DNA of 64,000 nucleotides from Neotabrizicola shimadae. GTDB lineage: Bacteria; Pseudomonadota; Alphaproteobacteria; Rhodobacterales; Rhodobacteraceae. The position numbers and the translations under genes were made by a program. How positions within the stretch are numbered: position 1 is the first letter of the stretch; each line of letters opens with the position of its first letter. The DNA lies in assembly GCF_019623905.1 (NCBI RefSeq), contig NZ_CP069370.1, forward strand, positions 248,001 to 312,000, read 5' to 3'. Positions 16,917 through 25,872 of this stretch are shown here, in pieces. The notes below the pieces were generated by a model. That model saw only the letters and a list, made by a program, of their open reading frames with translations, was not told where the DNA came from and made no database searches.

Positions 16917-17650
16917 CCCAGCTTCCCGCCCGCACCGATAAGAAGCTCGGCCTGGCCATCGACCTGGACACCTGCGTCGGCTGCCAGGCCTGCGTCACCG
17001 CCTGCAAGGGCTGGAACGACCAGGGCTATGGCGTGCCGCTGTCGGACCAGGACCCCTACGGCGCCAAGCCATCGGGCACCTTCCTGAACCGCGTCCATAC
17101 CTACCAGGCCGAAACGCCAGAAGGCATGGGCGTCACGGTGAACTTCCCCCGGTCCTGCCTGCATTGCGAGGACGCGCCCTGCGTCACCGTCTGCCCGACC
17201 GGCGCCAGCTACAAGCGGGCCGAGGATGGCATCGTGCTGGTGAACGAGGACATCTGCATCGGCTGTGGCCTCTGCGCCTGGGCCTGCCCCTATGGCGCGC
17301 GCGAGATGGATCAGGCAGCCGGTGTGATGAAGAAATGCACGCTCTGCGTGGACCGCATCTACAACGAGAACCTGCCCGAGGAGGACCGCGTGCCCGCCTG
17401 CGTGCGCACCTGCCCGACCGGCGCGCGCCATTTCGGCGATTTCGCCGATCCCGACAGCAGCGTCAGCCGCCTGACGGCCGACCGCGGCGGCTATGCGCTG
17501 ATGCCGGACATGGGCACCCGGCCCGTCAACCGCTATCTGCCGCCGCGCCCGAAGGACGCGCCCGACCAGGCAAGCCCGCTGGCGCCTTTGCTGGACATCA
17601 AGGCCAGCGGCCTTGCCGGCTGGCTGGACCGGATGCTGGGGAAGATCTGA
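16913..17650 (+). CDS. soeB: Sulfite dehydrogenase iron-sulfur subunit (SoeB-like)
   Basis: A 245-residue ferredoxin-type subunit with four cysteine clusters: CVGCQACVTAC (C21, C24, C27, C31), CLHCEDAPCVTVC, CIGCGLCAWAC and CTLC paired with the later ACVRTC. This is the DmsB/NrfC/PsrB layout, carrying electrons from the molybdenum subunit to the membrane anchor. It has no signal peptide. The start is a GTG at 16913 with an AGGGAGC site, overlapping the stop of the bridging mini-frame. It sits between soeA and soeC; the soeC ATG follows after one base. Confidence 0.86.
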   Translation: MTQLPARTDKKLGLAIDLDTCVGCQACVTACKGWNDQGYGVPLSDQDPYGAKPSGTFLNRVHTYQAETPEGMGVTVNFPRSCLHCEDAPCVTVCPTGASYKRAEDGIVLVNEDICIGCGLCAWACPYGAREMDQAAGVMKKCTLCVDRIYNENLPEEDRVPACVRTCPTGARHFGDFADPDSSVSRLTADRGGYALMPDMGTRPVNRYLPPRPKDAPDQASPLAPLLDIKASGLAGWLDRMLGKI

Positions 17651-17651
17651 C

Positions 17652-18521
17652 ATGCATCCCGCGCCCTCCGTCATCCTGTTCACCGTGTTCTCCGGCATGG
17701 GCTTCGGCTTCCTTGCCCTTCTGGGACTGGGCGTGCTGACCGCCTCCGGCTGGACCGCGTTCTTCCTCTGGGGCCTTGGCTATGCGCTGGCTGTGGGCGG
17801 CCTTGTCGCCTCGACCTTCCACCTCGGCCATCCCGAACGCGCCTTCCGCGCCTTCAGCCAGTGGCAGACCTCCTGGCTCTCGCGCGAGGGCGTGGCCTCT
17901 GTCGCCACGCTTCTGGTGCTGGCGCCGGTTGCCGCCGGGCAGTGGCTGGGCCTGCCCGCGCCGCAGGGGCTGGGCTGGATCGGCGCGGCCGGCTGCGCGG
18001 CCACCGTCTTCTGCACCTCGATGATCTATGCGCAGCTCAAGACCGTGCCGCGCTGGCACCACTGGATCACCCCGGTCCTGTTCCTGGCCTTTGCGCTGAC
18101 CGGCGGGCTGATCCTGGCCGGGCAGATGCTGGCCATGCCCGCGGCCCTGGCGCTGTCGGCGATCCTGTTCCTCTCCTTCCGCATCGGCGACGGCCAGTTC
18201 CCCGCGGCCGCGCTGACCACCGGCCATGCCACGGGCCTGGCCCATCTGGGCCGGGTCACGGTGCTGGAGCGGGGGCATACCGCCGGCAACTACCTTCTGA
18301 CCGAGATGATCCATGTCGTCGGCCGCAAACATGCCGAAAAACTGCGGATCATCGCCATCCTTCTGGCGGGCATCCTGCCCGCGCTGGTGCTGCTGGTGCT
18401 GCCGCTCGTGGCCGCCATCCCGCTGGCAACGGCGATCCATCTGATCGGCGCAATGGCGGCGCGCTGGCTGTTCTTCGCCGAGGCCGAACATGTCGTCGGC
18501 CTCTACTACGGCATGAGGTGA
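17652..18521 (+). CDS. soeC: Sulfite dehydrogenase membrane anchor (SoeC/DmsC-like)
   Basis: A 289-residue polytopic protein with about eight membrane helices. It is of the DmsC anchor type rather than NrfD, with the FHLGHPERAFRAFSQWQTSWLSRE segment between helices 2 and 3 (conserved LGHP and SWLSRE). It anchors SoeAB to the inner face of the membrane and passes electrons to quinone. The gene starts one base after the soeB stop. A DmsC-like anchor together with Tat-less SoeA is the combination described for SoeABC. Confidence 0.85.
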   Translation: MHPAPSVILFTVFSGMGFGFLALLGLGVLTASGWTAFFLWGLGYALAVGGLVASTFHLGHPERAFRAFSQWQTSWLSREGVASVATLLVLAPVAAGQWLGLPAPQGLGWIGAAGCAATVFCTSMIYAQLKTVPRWHHWITPVLFLAFALTGGLILAGQMLAMPAALALSAILFLSFRIGDGQFPAAALTTGHATGLAHLGRVTVLERGHTAGNYLLTEMIHVVGRKHAEKLRIIAILLAGILPALVLLVLPLVAAIPLATAIHLIGAMAARWLFFAEAEHVVGLYYGMR

Positions 18522-18631
18522 CGGCGCGCTGTGCCCTGCCCATCACGCTTTGCAAAGCAGCGCCGGCGCGCAGTTGAAACTCCCGCAGCCGGGGCGTATG
18601 TGCGGCGCGACCGTCAGGAAGGGCGAGAGCC

Positions 18632-19297
18632 ATGGAAATCTTCACCGCCGCAGGCTTTGCCGTCTTCCTGCAGGTCATCGCCATCGACCTCGTGCTGGCG
18701 GGCGACAATGCGGTGGTCATCGGCCTTGCCGCGGCGGGCCTGCCGAAGGAACAGCGCACCAAGGCCATCCTGGTGGGCATCCTGGCCGCCACGGTGCTGC
18801 GCATCGCCTTCGCGCTGGTCGCCACCCAGCTTCTGGCCATCACCGGGCTTCTGCTGGCCGGGGGCATCCTGCTGCTCTGGGTCTGCTGGAAGATGTGGCG
18901 CGAACTGCGCTCGGGCCACGGCGACCAAGAGGTTCAGGCCCAGGAGGCGCTGGCCAACGCCGACCTGAACGCGGACGGCACCATCGCCAAAGGCGCGCCG
19001 CGCAAGACATTTGCCCAGGCCGCCTGGCAGATCGTCATCGCCGACGTCTCCATGTCGCTCGACAATGTGCTGGCCGTGGCGGGCGCCGCCCATGAACACC
19101 CGACGATCCTGATCTTCGGCCTCGGTCTCTCCATCGCCCTGATGGGCATTGCCGCCTCGTTCATAGCGCGGCTCCTGAACCGCTTCCGCTGGATCGCCTA
19201 TATCGGCCTGGCCATCATCCTTTATGTCGCGCTCGACATGATCTGGCGCGGCTGGCACGAGGTCGGCCCGCTGGTGCAGGCCGCCGTTCTGGGCTAG
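18632..19297 (+). CDS. TerC family integral membrane protein
   Basis: A 221-residue protein with about seven membrane helices and the two acidic in-membrane motifs of TerC proteins, IDLVLAGDNAVVIG near the N-terminus and IADVSMSLDNVLAVAG in the middle. A charged loop (about 91-125) separates the halves. TerC proteins are linked to metal export (manganese) or tellurite resistance and to metalation of exported proteins. It lies 110 bases after soeC in the same orientation; a functional link to sulfite oxidation is only positional. Confidence 0.86.
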   Translation: MEIFTAAGFAVFLQVIAIDLVLAGDNAVVIGLAAAGLPKEQRTKAILVGILAATVLRIAFALVATQLLAITGLLLAGGILLLWVCWKMWRELRSGHGDQEVQAQEALANADLNADGTIAKGAPRKTFAQAAWQIVIADVSMSLDNVLAVAGAAHEHPTILIFGLGLSIALMGIAASFIARLLNRFRWIAYIGLAIILYVALDMIWRGWHEVGPLVQAAVLG

Positions 19298-19298
19298 G

Positions 19299-20297
19299 TC
19301 AGACCCCCGCCCAGTCGCGATACCAGCGCACGAAATTGCCCACGCCTTCGTCCAGCGGCGTGCGAGGGATGCCGCCGACCAGGGCGCGCAGCAACGCGTC
19401 CGAGGCCCAGGTGCGCGGCACGTCGCCGGCCTGCATCGGCAGGAAGTTCTTCTCGGCCACCCGCCCCGTCGCGCGCTCGATCGCGGCCACGAACTCCATC
19501 AGCGGCACCGGCGCGGCATTGCCGATGTTCACCGCGCGGAACGGCGCCACCGGCGAAAGGCTGTCCATCGGCCCGGCGGAAACCGTGCCTGGCGCCACCG
19601 CGATCAGCCGGCGGATGCCCTCGACCAGATCCTCGACATAGGTGAAGTCGCGCGCCATCTCGCCGCCGTTGTAGATGTCGATGGGCTCGCCCTTCAGGAT
19701 CGCGCGCGTGAACTTGAACAGCGCCATGTCGGGCCGGCCCCAGGGACCATAGACGGTGAAGAAGCGGAACATCGTCACCGGCAGGTGGTAGAGATGGGCA
19801 TAGGAATGGGCCATTCCCTCGGTGGCCATCTTGGTCGCGGCATAGAAGGACATCGGCCGGTCGGTCTTATCGGTTTCGGCGAAGGGCACCTTCTCGTTCG
19901 CGCCATAGACGGAAGAGGTCGAGGCCAGCATCATATGCGCGGGCGGATGCGCCCGCGCCGCTTCCAGCAACTCATAGGTGCCGATCAGGTTCGCCTCGAC
20001 ATAGGAGCGCGGCGCCTCGATCGAATAGCGCACCCCCGCCTGCGCGGCCAGATGCACCACCGCCTGCGGCTTCTCTTCGGCCATCAGCCGCATCAGAAGG
20101 CCGGGCGTCTCGATCAGGCCGCGCTCGAACCGCAGGTCGCCCGACAGCCGGGCCAGCCGCCCTTCCTTCAGCGCGGGGTCGTAATAGGGCGTCATGCCAT
20201 CCACACCCACCACGCGCCAGCCGTCCGCCAGCAACAGCCGCGCCAGGTGGAACCCGATGAACCCGGCCGCCCCGGTGATCAGCACTGTCTTGGTCAT
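19299..20297 (-). CDS. NAD-dependent epimerase, UDP-glucuronate 4-epimerase-like
   Basis: A 332-residue extended short-chain dehydrogenase. The Rossmann motif GAAGFIGF (about 9-16) binds NAD; the catalytic triad region reads STSSVYGAN and SFYAATKMA (Tyr-x3-Lys). The PYYDPALKEGRL segment and the overall length fit UDP-glucuronate 4-epimerases that make UDP-galacturonate for surface polysaccharide. It is convergent with terC (1-base gap) and lies last in the minus-strand series, 84 bases after the FAD oxidoreductase, so it may or may not be in that operon. Confidence 0.85.
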   Translation of the reverse strand: MTKTVLITGAAGFIGFHLARLLLADGWRVVGVDGMTPYYDPALKEGRLARLSGDLRFERGLIETPGLLMRLMAEEKPQAVVHLAAQAGVRYSIEAPRSYVEANLIGTYELLEAARAHPPAHMMLASTSSVYGANEKVPFAETDKTDRPMSFYAATKMATEGMAHSYAHLYHLPVTMFRFFTVYGPWGRPDMALFKFTRAILKGEPIDIYNGGEMARDFTYVEDLVEGIRRLIAVAPGTVSAGPMDSLSPVAPFRAVNIGNAAPVPLMEFVAAIERATGRVAEKNFLPMQAGDVPRTWASDALLRALVGGIPRTPLDEGVGNFVRWYRDWAGV

Positions 20298-20381
20298 GGT
20301 CTTCCCCAATTCATCCTTGCCCCAGATACTCTCGGGGGATGAGCCGCGCCAGCGGCGAGGGGGCAGAATGCCCCCGTTGCG

Positions 20382-21623
20382 TCAGAACCTGCCGGGCGAG
20401 ACGGCGGCGGTTTCGCGCGCCGGCACCCGCCCGGCCACGACATCCGCGACGATCCCCGCCGTGACCGGCGCCAGCGTCACGCCGATATGGCCATGGCCGA
20501 AGGCATGAATCACCTCGGCCCCGCCCCGCGACGGGCCGATCACCGGCAGGCTGTCGGGCATCGAGGGGCGGAAGCCCATCCATTCCCGGTCGGGTTCACC
20601 CAGATCGGGGTAGAAGAGCCGCGCGCCTTCCACCAGCCGGGCAATGCGGTGCGGCGAAGGCGGCGCGGTCAGCCCGCCCAGTTCCACCGTGCCGGCGGCG
20701 CGCAGCCGCCCGGTCATCGGGCACAGGTAGAAACCCCGCGCCGTATGGCAGGCGGGCCGGGTCAGGCGGGGCGTCTGCATGTCCCATTCGACGTGATAGC
20801 CGCGCTCGGTGTCCAGCGGCAGCCGGTCGCCCGCACTGGCGGCGAGGGCACGCGAATGGGCGCCCGCCGCGATCACCACGCGCCGGGCGTGCAGGTGCAG
20901 CCCCGGCCCGTGGACGACGACGCCATCCACCATCCGCTCCAGCCGCTCGGCTCGCAGCGCCACATGCTCCGCCCGCGCGGTGACATGGGCGGCCAGCCGC
21001 CGCATCATCGCGCCGGGGTCGGACAGGAAGATCGCCTGCGGAAAGAAGGCCGCCCCGCCCTGGACCTCGGGCAGGCCGGGTTCCAGCTGGCGTAACTCAT
21101 GCGGCTCCAGCAGCTCCACCGTCACGCCCAGGCTGCGCCGGAACGCCATGTCCGCCGCCGCTGCCCGGTAGCCCTTCGCCGTGTCATAGACGTAGAGGCA
21201 CCCCCGCGGCACCAGAAGGTCCGCCGCACCGATCCGCGCCGCCAGGTCGCGCCACAGATCGCCCGCCCCGGACAGAAGGCCCGCAATCGCCACCGCATTG
21301 CGCCGCGCCGGCCCCGGCAGAGACTGCACGGCAAAGCGCGTGAGCCACGGCATCAGCGCGGGCAGTGCCGCCCGCCGGATCGCAAGCGGCGAGTTGCGGT
21401 CGAACAGAAGCGCAGGCAGGTGCTTCAGCACATCCGGCGTGCCGACCGGCAACACCGCATAATCCGCGATGGTCCCGGCATTGCCGTAACTCGCGCCCAT
21501 GCCGGGCTGGCCCGGATCGACCAGCACCACCTCGCGCCCGTCCTCCAGCAGCCGCTCGGCGGTGGCAAGGCCGACCACCCCGCCACCGATCACCGCAATA
21601 TCCGTCGTGATGTGCCGCGTCAT
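20382..21623 (-). CDS. FAD-dependent oxidoreductase, DadA (D-amino-acid dehydrogenase)-like
   Basis: A 413-residue DAO-fold flavoprotein with an N-terminal GGGVVGLATA dinucleotide motif, ASYGNAG after it, and the C-terminal GHGHIGVTLAPVTA segment. DadA-type enzymes deaminate D-amino acids; related proteins (PuuB, glycine or sarcosine oxidases) act on other amines. The start at 21623 is preferred over an ATG at 21674 that overlaps the upstream gene. It follows ADH, ALDH and a glutamine-synthetase-like ligase, so it may oxidise an amine or amino acid in that pathway. The substrate is unknown. Confidence 0.82.
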   Translation of the reverse strand: MTRHITTDIAVIGGGVVGLATAERLLEDGREVVLVDPGQPGMGASYGNAGTIADYAVLPVGTPDVLKHLPALLFDRNSPLAIRRAALPALMPWLTRFAVQSLPGPARRNAVAIAGLLSGAGDLWRDLAARIGAADLLVPRGCLYVYDTAKGYRAAAADMAFRRSLGVTVELLEPHELRQLEPGLPEVQGGAAFFPQAIFLSDPGAMMRRLAAHVTARAEHVALRAERLERMVDGVVVHGPGLHLHARRVVIAAGAHSRALAASAGDRLPLDTERGYHVEWDMQTPRLTRPACHTARGFYLCPMTGRLRAAGTVELGGLTAPPSPHRIARLVEGARLFYPDLGEPDREWMGFRPSMPDSLPVIGPSRGGAEVIHAFGHGHIGVTLAPVTAGIVADVVAGRVPARETAAVSPGRF

Positions 21624-21670
21624 CGCGCGATCCTCGCGCATCGGCCCTGCAGGGCCAAGGCGCGCCGCGG

Positions 21671-22825
21671 TCACATGCAGGCGTCGAACAGCGCGCGGGT
21701 GTTCTCGCGCGTCATCGCCACCGGGTTGCCGCCGCAGGAGGGATCCTCCAGCGCCATCTCGGTCAGCTCGTCCAGCCGCGCCCGCTCCACGCCCATGGCC
21801 GTCAGGTTGGCCGGGATGCCGAGCTTCGCCCGAAGCTCCATCACCGCCGCGCGGAAGCCGTCAAAGCCGCCCGCGATGCCCAGATAGGCCGCCGCCCGCT
21901 CGATCCGCGCCTCGATCTCGGGCCGGTTGAAATCCAGCACCATGGGCATCACCACGGCATTGGTCGTGCCATGATGCGTGCCATAGACCGCGCCCACCGG
22001 GTGCGACAGCGAATGGATCGCCCCCAGCCCCTTCTGGAAGGCCACCGCCCCCATGGCCGCCGCGCTCATCATGTGGGCGCGCGCCTCCAGGTTGCCCGGC
22101 TCGGCATAGGCCACGGGCAGGTTCTCGAACACCAGCCGCATCCCTTCCAGCGCAATGCCCTGGCTCATCGGATGGTAGAAGGGCGAGCAATAGGCCTCCA
22201 GGCAATGCGCCAGCGCATCCATGCCGGTGCCGGCGGTGATGAACTTCGGCATCCCCACGGTCAGCGCGGGGTCGCAGATCGTGACCTTGGGCATCAGCGC
22301 CGGGTGGAAGATGATCTTCTTCTTGTGCGTGGCGCTATTGGTCAGCACCCCGGCACGGCCCACCTCGCTGCCGGTCCCCGCCGTGGTCGGCACCGCCACG
22401 ATGGGGGCGATCTTCGCCGCGTCCGCGCGGGTCCACCAGTCGTCGATATCCTCCAGATCCCAGACCGAAAGCTCGGGCCGCTGATGCGCCATCAGCGCGA
22501 TCATCTTGCCCAGATCCAGCGCCGACCCGCCGCCAAAGCAGACCACGCCATCATGCCCGCCGGCGAGGTAAACCTTGATCCCCGCGGCCATGTTGCCTTC
22601 GTTCGGGTTCGGGTCCACGTCCGAGAACACCGCGCGCCCCAGGCCCGCGGCTTCCAGCACGTCCAGCGCCTGCGCGGTGATCGGCAAGCTCGCCAGCGCC
22701 TTGTCGGTCACCAGAAGCGGCTTCGTGATGCCCGCGGCCTTGCAATGCTCGGCCAGTTCGGAAATCCGGCCCACCCCGAACTTGATCGCGGTGGGATAGG
22801 ACCAGTTGCGGTTCGGAACGCTCAT
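21671..22825 (-). CDS. Iron-containing alcohol dehydrogenase
   Basis: A 384-residue group III dehydrogenase. The NAD-binding FGGGSALDLGK, the threonine-rich VPTTAGTGSEVGRAG and the metal-ligand blocks GTGMDALAHCLEAY (Asp, His) and GAIHSLSHPVGAVYGTHHG (His residues) are all present. It should interconvert a primary alcohol and aldehyde with NAD(H). Its start overlaps the stop of the aldehyde dehydrogenase by 4 bases (ATGA), so the two are translated together and probably act consecutively on one substrate. Confidence 0.93.
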   Translation of the reverse strand: MSVPNRNWSYPTAIKFGVGRISELAEHCKAAGITKPLLVTDKALASLPITAQALDVLEAAGLGRAVFSDVDPNPNEGNMAAGIKVYLAGGHDGVVCFGGGSALDLGKMIALMAHQRPELSVWDLEDIDDWWTRADAAKIAPIVAVPTTAGTGSEVGRAGVLTNSATHKKKIIFHPALMPKVTICDPALTVGMPKFITAGTGMDALAHCLEAYCSPFYHPMSQGIALEGMRLVFENLPVAYAEPGNLEARAHMMSAAAMGAVAFQKGLGAIHSLSHPVGAVYGTHHGTTNAVVMPMVLDFNRPEIEARIERAAAYLGIAGGFDGFRAAVMELRAKLGIPANLTAMGVERARLDELTEMALEDPSCGGNPVAMTRENTRALFDACM

Positions 22826-24210
22826 TGCGGTTTCACCTTGCGGAAATGATAGGAACGGGGGCGGGTCACCGACTGGTAGCCCAGCTTCGACAGGCCGACG
22901 CCGCGGCCGGTGTCTTTGCAGCCTGTCCAGCAGATCGCCGGGTCCAGGTAATCGGCGCGGTTCAGGAAGACCGTGCCGGTCTCGATCTTGCGGGCGATGT
23001 CCCAGGCGCGGTCGATATCCTTCGTCCAGAGGCTCGCTGTCAGGCCATAGGGCGAGTCGTTCATCAGCCGCAGCGCCTCGTCGTCCGACGTCACCGGCAT
23101 GATGCCCACGACCGGGCCAAAGCTTTCCTCGGTCATCACCCGCATGGAATGGTCCACGTTCACCAACACCTGCGGCATCAGATAGGCCCCGCCATCGTCG
23201 GCCGGGAAGTTCTGCTTCTCGATCAGCGCCTTGGCCCCCTTGGCCAGCGCCTCGTCCGTCTGCTCGCGCACGGTGCGGGCAAAGCGGGCATTGGCCATCG
23301 GCCCAAGCGTCGTATCCGCCTCGAACGGGTTGCCCAGCTTCAGCCCATTGGCCCATTTCACCGCCTTGTCGACAAACTCGTCGAACAGGCTCTCATGCAC
23401 ATAGATCCGCTCGATGCCACAGCAGCACTGACCGGCATTGTACATCGCGCCGTCCATCAGCACGTCCACCGCCCAGTCCAGGTCGGCATCCGGCATCACA
23501 TAGCCTGGGTCCTTGCCGCCCAGTTCCAGCCCCAGCCCGGTAAAGGTGCCCGCCGCCGCGCGCTCGATCGCCTGGCCGCCGCCCACCGATCCGGTGAAGT
23601 TGACAAAGCCGAAAGACCGCTCGCGGATAAGGGCTTCGGTGCCGGCATGGTCCAGCACGACATTCTGGAACACATCCGCCGGCACACCTGCCTTGGCCAT
23701 CGCCTCGGCGATGCGCTCGCCCACCAGAAGCGTCTGGCTCGCGTGCTTCAGCATCACCGCATTGCCCGCGATCAGCGCCGGCACGATGGTGTTCATCGCC
23801 GTCATGTAGGGGTAGTTCCAGGGCGCAATCACGAAGACCACGCCATGCGGCGCCCATTCGATGCGACGACCGAACCGGTCATCCTCTTCGATCATGATCG
23901 GCGCCAGCGCCTCGGCGGCCACGCTCGCCATGTAATTCGCGCGCTCGTTCAACCCGCCGAATTCGCCGCCAAAGCGGGTCGGGCGGCCCATCTGCCAGGC
24001 AAGCTCCTCGACGATGCGCGCCTTGTCCTCGTTCAGGTGCTGCACCGCGGCCAACACCAGCGCGATGCGCTCCTCCAGCGGCCGCGCCGCCCAGGCCGGT
24101 TGCGCCGCCTTGGCCCGCGCCACCGCGGCCCGCGCGGCCTCCAGCGTATAGGGCACGCGCTCGGCATAGACCCGTCCGTCCACGGGGCTGATCAGTTGAA
24201 TGGGTTTCAT
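22822..24210 (-). CDS. NAD(P)-dependent aldehyde dehydrogenase
   Basis: A 462-residue ALDH with the cofactor region VIAPWNYPY, the general-base Glu in LELGGKDPGYV and a nucleophile in NAGQCCCG, where three Cys are consecutive. It oxidises an aldehyde to a carboxylate. It precedes and overlaps the Fe-alcohol dehydrogenase, giving an alcohol-to-acid pair, and lies 229 bases downstream of the glutamine-synthetase-like ligase. In gamma-glutamyl pathways an ALDH of this kind (PuuC) oxidises the gamma-glutamyl aldehyde. Specificity is not readable from the sequence. Confidence 0.93.
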   Translation of the reverse strand: MKPIQLISPVDGRVYAERVPYTLEAARAAVARAKAAQPAWAARPLEERIALVLAAVQHLNEDKARIVEELAWQMGRPTRFGGEFGGLNERANYMASVAAEALAPIMIEEDDRFGRRIEWAPHGVVFVIAPWNYPYMTAMNTIVPALIAGNAVMLKHASQTLLVGERIAEAMAKAGVPADVFQNVVLDHAGTEALIRERSFGFVNFTGSVGGGQAIERAAAGTFTGLGLELGGKDPGYVMPDADLDWAVDVLMDGAMYNAGQCCCGIERIYVHESLFDEFVDKAVKWANGLKLGNPFEADTTLGPMANARFARTVREQTDEALAKGAKALIEKQNFPADDGGAYLMPQVLVNVDHSMRVMTEESFGPVVGIMPVTSDDEALRLMNDSPYGLTASLWTKDIDRAWDIARKIETGTVFLNRADYLDPAICWTGCKDTGRGVGLSKLGYQSVTRPRSYHFRKVKPQ

Positions 24211-24248
24211 CTCTCACCTCTGGCGCCGTGCGCCGGATCGAAGGGTAG

Positions 24249-24268
24249 GGTGCGTGCTTGCACGCACC
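24249..24268. terminator. Hairpin between ligase and ALDH genes
   Basis: GGTGCGTGC-TT-GCACGCACC is a perfect 9-bp stem in the 229-base gap, about 40 bases upstream of the ALDH start. It may attenuate read-through from the ligase gene or stabilise the downstream message. The rest of the gap is AT-richer and shows no gene. Confidence 0.5.
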
Positions 24269-24439
24269 GTCCAAGTTCACTTTCCCGAATTTGGCTATTC
24301 GAGAAGTCGGGATACAAATCTAACGAGATCTCCCCCAAACATTCCCCTGATCGCCGCCCCTGCCACGATGATGGCTGACAACTTTCCGGGCTCTTTCTTG
24401 GGGTCGAGGCTTCGCCAGTTCATGATGGGTGCCGTTCCG

Positions 24440-25807
24440 TCACGCGCGTTCCAGAAGCCGCTGCAGCTCGAAATCCGTCACCACGCGGTCGGTTTCCAGG
24501 ATCTCCCACTGCGCCGCATGGTGGTAATGATCCACCACCTCGTCGCCGAAAGCCGCGCGCAGCATGGCCGAACCCCGAAGCAGCTCCGCAGCCTCGCGCA
24601 GGTTGTGCGGAATCTCGCGGATGTTCGCCGTGTTATACATGTCGCCCTTCATCTCGGGCTCCAGCTCCAGTTTCTGCTCGATTCCGGCAAGACCGGCCGC
24701 CAGCAGCGCGGCGCAGGCAAGATAGGGGTTCACGTCGGAACCCGGAATGCGGCATTCCACCCGCACGGCCTTGGTGTGCTCGCCGCAGATGCGGAAGCCG
24801 GCGGTGCGGTTGTCCGCACTCCAGACCGCCTTGGTCGGCGCGAAAAGGCCAATGCAGAACCGCTTGTAGCTGTTCACATAAGGCGCCAGGAAGGCCGTGA
24901 TCTCGCGTGCATGGGCCAATTGCCCGGCGAGGAACTGCTTCATCACGGGCGACATGCCATGTTCGTCCGCCGGGTCAGCAAAGGCGGGCTTGCCATCCAG
25001 CGTCCAAAGCGACTGGTGGATGTGGCTGGACGACCCCGCCTTGCGGTGATCGTATTTCGCCATGAAGGTCACCGACTTGCCCTGCGCATGGGCGATCTCG
25101 CGCACCGCTTCCTTGACGATCACATGGTTGTCGGCGGTGTCCAGCGCGTCGGAATAGCGATAGTTCACCTCGTGCTGGCCGCTGTCGGCCTCGCCCTTGG
25201 TGTTCTCGACCGGGATTCCGGCCTTGTACAGACCATTGCGCACGGCGCGCATCAGGCCCTCTTCCTTGGTGGTCTGGAAGACGTGGTAATCCTCGTTATA
25301 GGCGCTGATCGGCCTCAGGTCGCGCAAGCCCCCGTCGCGGAGGTTCTCGTAGGAATTCTCGAAGATGTAGAATTCCAGTTCCGTCGCCATCATCGGGTCA
25401 AAGCCCAAGGCACGCGCGCGGGCCACCTGGCGTTTCAGGATGGCGCGCGGGCTGATCGCCACTTCCTCGTGGGTGTGGTGGTCCAACAGGTCGCCCAGCA
25501 CCAGCACCGTGCCCGGCAGCCAGGGCAGGGGGCGCATCGTGGCCAGATCGGGCTTCAGCACATAGTCGCCATAGCCCTGTTCCCAGCCCGCCGACTTGTA
25601 TCCGGGAACCGTGGTCATCTCCATGTCCACCGCCAGCAGATAGTTGCAGCAGTGGGTCTCCTTCCAGCCGCCTTCCACGAAGAAGGCCGCATGGAAGCGC
25701 TTGCCCATCAGGCGGCCCTGCATGTCGATGCCGGCCACCACAACGGTGTCGATCTCGCCGCGTGCAACGGCTTCCTTCAATGCGTCAAAACTCAGATTGC
25801 CGGGCAT
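24440..25807 (-). CDS. Glutamine synthetase family ligase (gamma-glutamyl-amine synthetase-like)
   Basis: A 455-residue GlnA-fold protein. The catalytic domain shows MMATELEFYIFE (metal-binding Glu), GQHEVNYRYSDAL, TFMAKYDHRKAGSSSHIHQSL and RICGEH...RVECRIPGSDVNPYLA. The N-terminal domain differs from housekeeping GlnA and resembles PuuA-type enzymes that ligate glutamate to amines with ATP. With the amine-type oxidoreductase, ADH, ALDH, amidohydrolase and TRAP transporter nearby, it probably gamma-glutamylates an imported amine or amino alcohol. It is not expected to be the main ammonia-assimilating enzyme. Confidence 0.85.
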   Translation of the reverse strand: MPGNLSFDALKEAVARGEIDTVVVAGIDMQGRLMGKRFHAAFFVEGGWKETHCCNYLLAVDMEMTTVPGYKSAGWEQGYGDYVLKPDLATMRPLPWLPGTVLVLGDLLDHHTHEEVAISPRAILKRQVARARALGFDPMMATELEFYIFENSYENLRDGGLRDLRPISAYNEDYHVFQTTKEEGLMRAVRNGLYKAGIPVENTKGEADSGQHEVNYRYSDALDTADNHVIVKEAVREIAHAQGKSVTFMAKYDHRKAGSSSHIHQSLWTLDGKPAFADPADEHGMSPVMKQFLAGQLAHAREITAFLAPYVNSYKRFCIGLFAPTKAVWSADNRTAGFRICGEHTKAVRVECRIPGSDVNPYLACAALLAAGLAGIEQKLELEPEMKGDMYNTANIREIPHNLREAAELLRGSAMLRAAFGDEVVDHYHHAAQWEILETDRVVTDFELQRLLERA

Positions 25808-25844
25808 GGTCGTGCCTCTCTTGTCTTATTCGTCAGATCATGGA

Positions 25845-25861
25845 CCCCGGCGCCGCCGGGG
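25845..25861 (-). terminator. Small GC hairpin upstream of the ligase gene
   Basis: CCCCGGC-GCC-GCCGGGG lies 12 bases past the stop of the 36-residue frame and 38 bases upstream of the ligase start. No T-run follows, so it may be a weak terminator or a 5'-UTR structure. Confidence 0.4.
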
Positions 25862-25872
25862 CAGGGTGCAAG

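Noticed and set aside
18522-18631. Possible yybP-ykoY (manganese) riboswitch before terC
   Set aside because: TerC genes often carry this switch, but I could not find the conserved aptamer blocks in the 110-base gap.
24211-24439. Gap between the ligase and ALDH genes considered for a hidden small gene or riboswitch
   Set aside because: Only a 20-base hairpin and AT-rich sequence were seen. No frame has a convincing ribosome site or composition, and no known aptamer motif was found.
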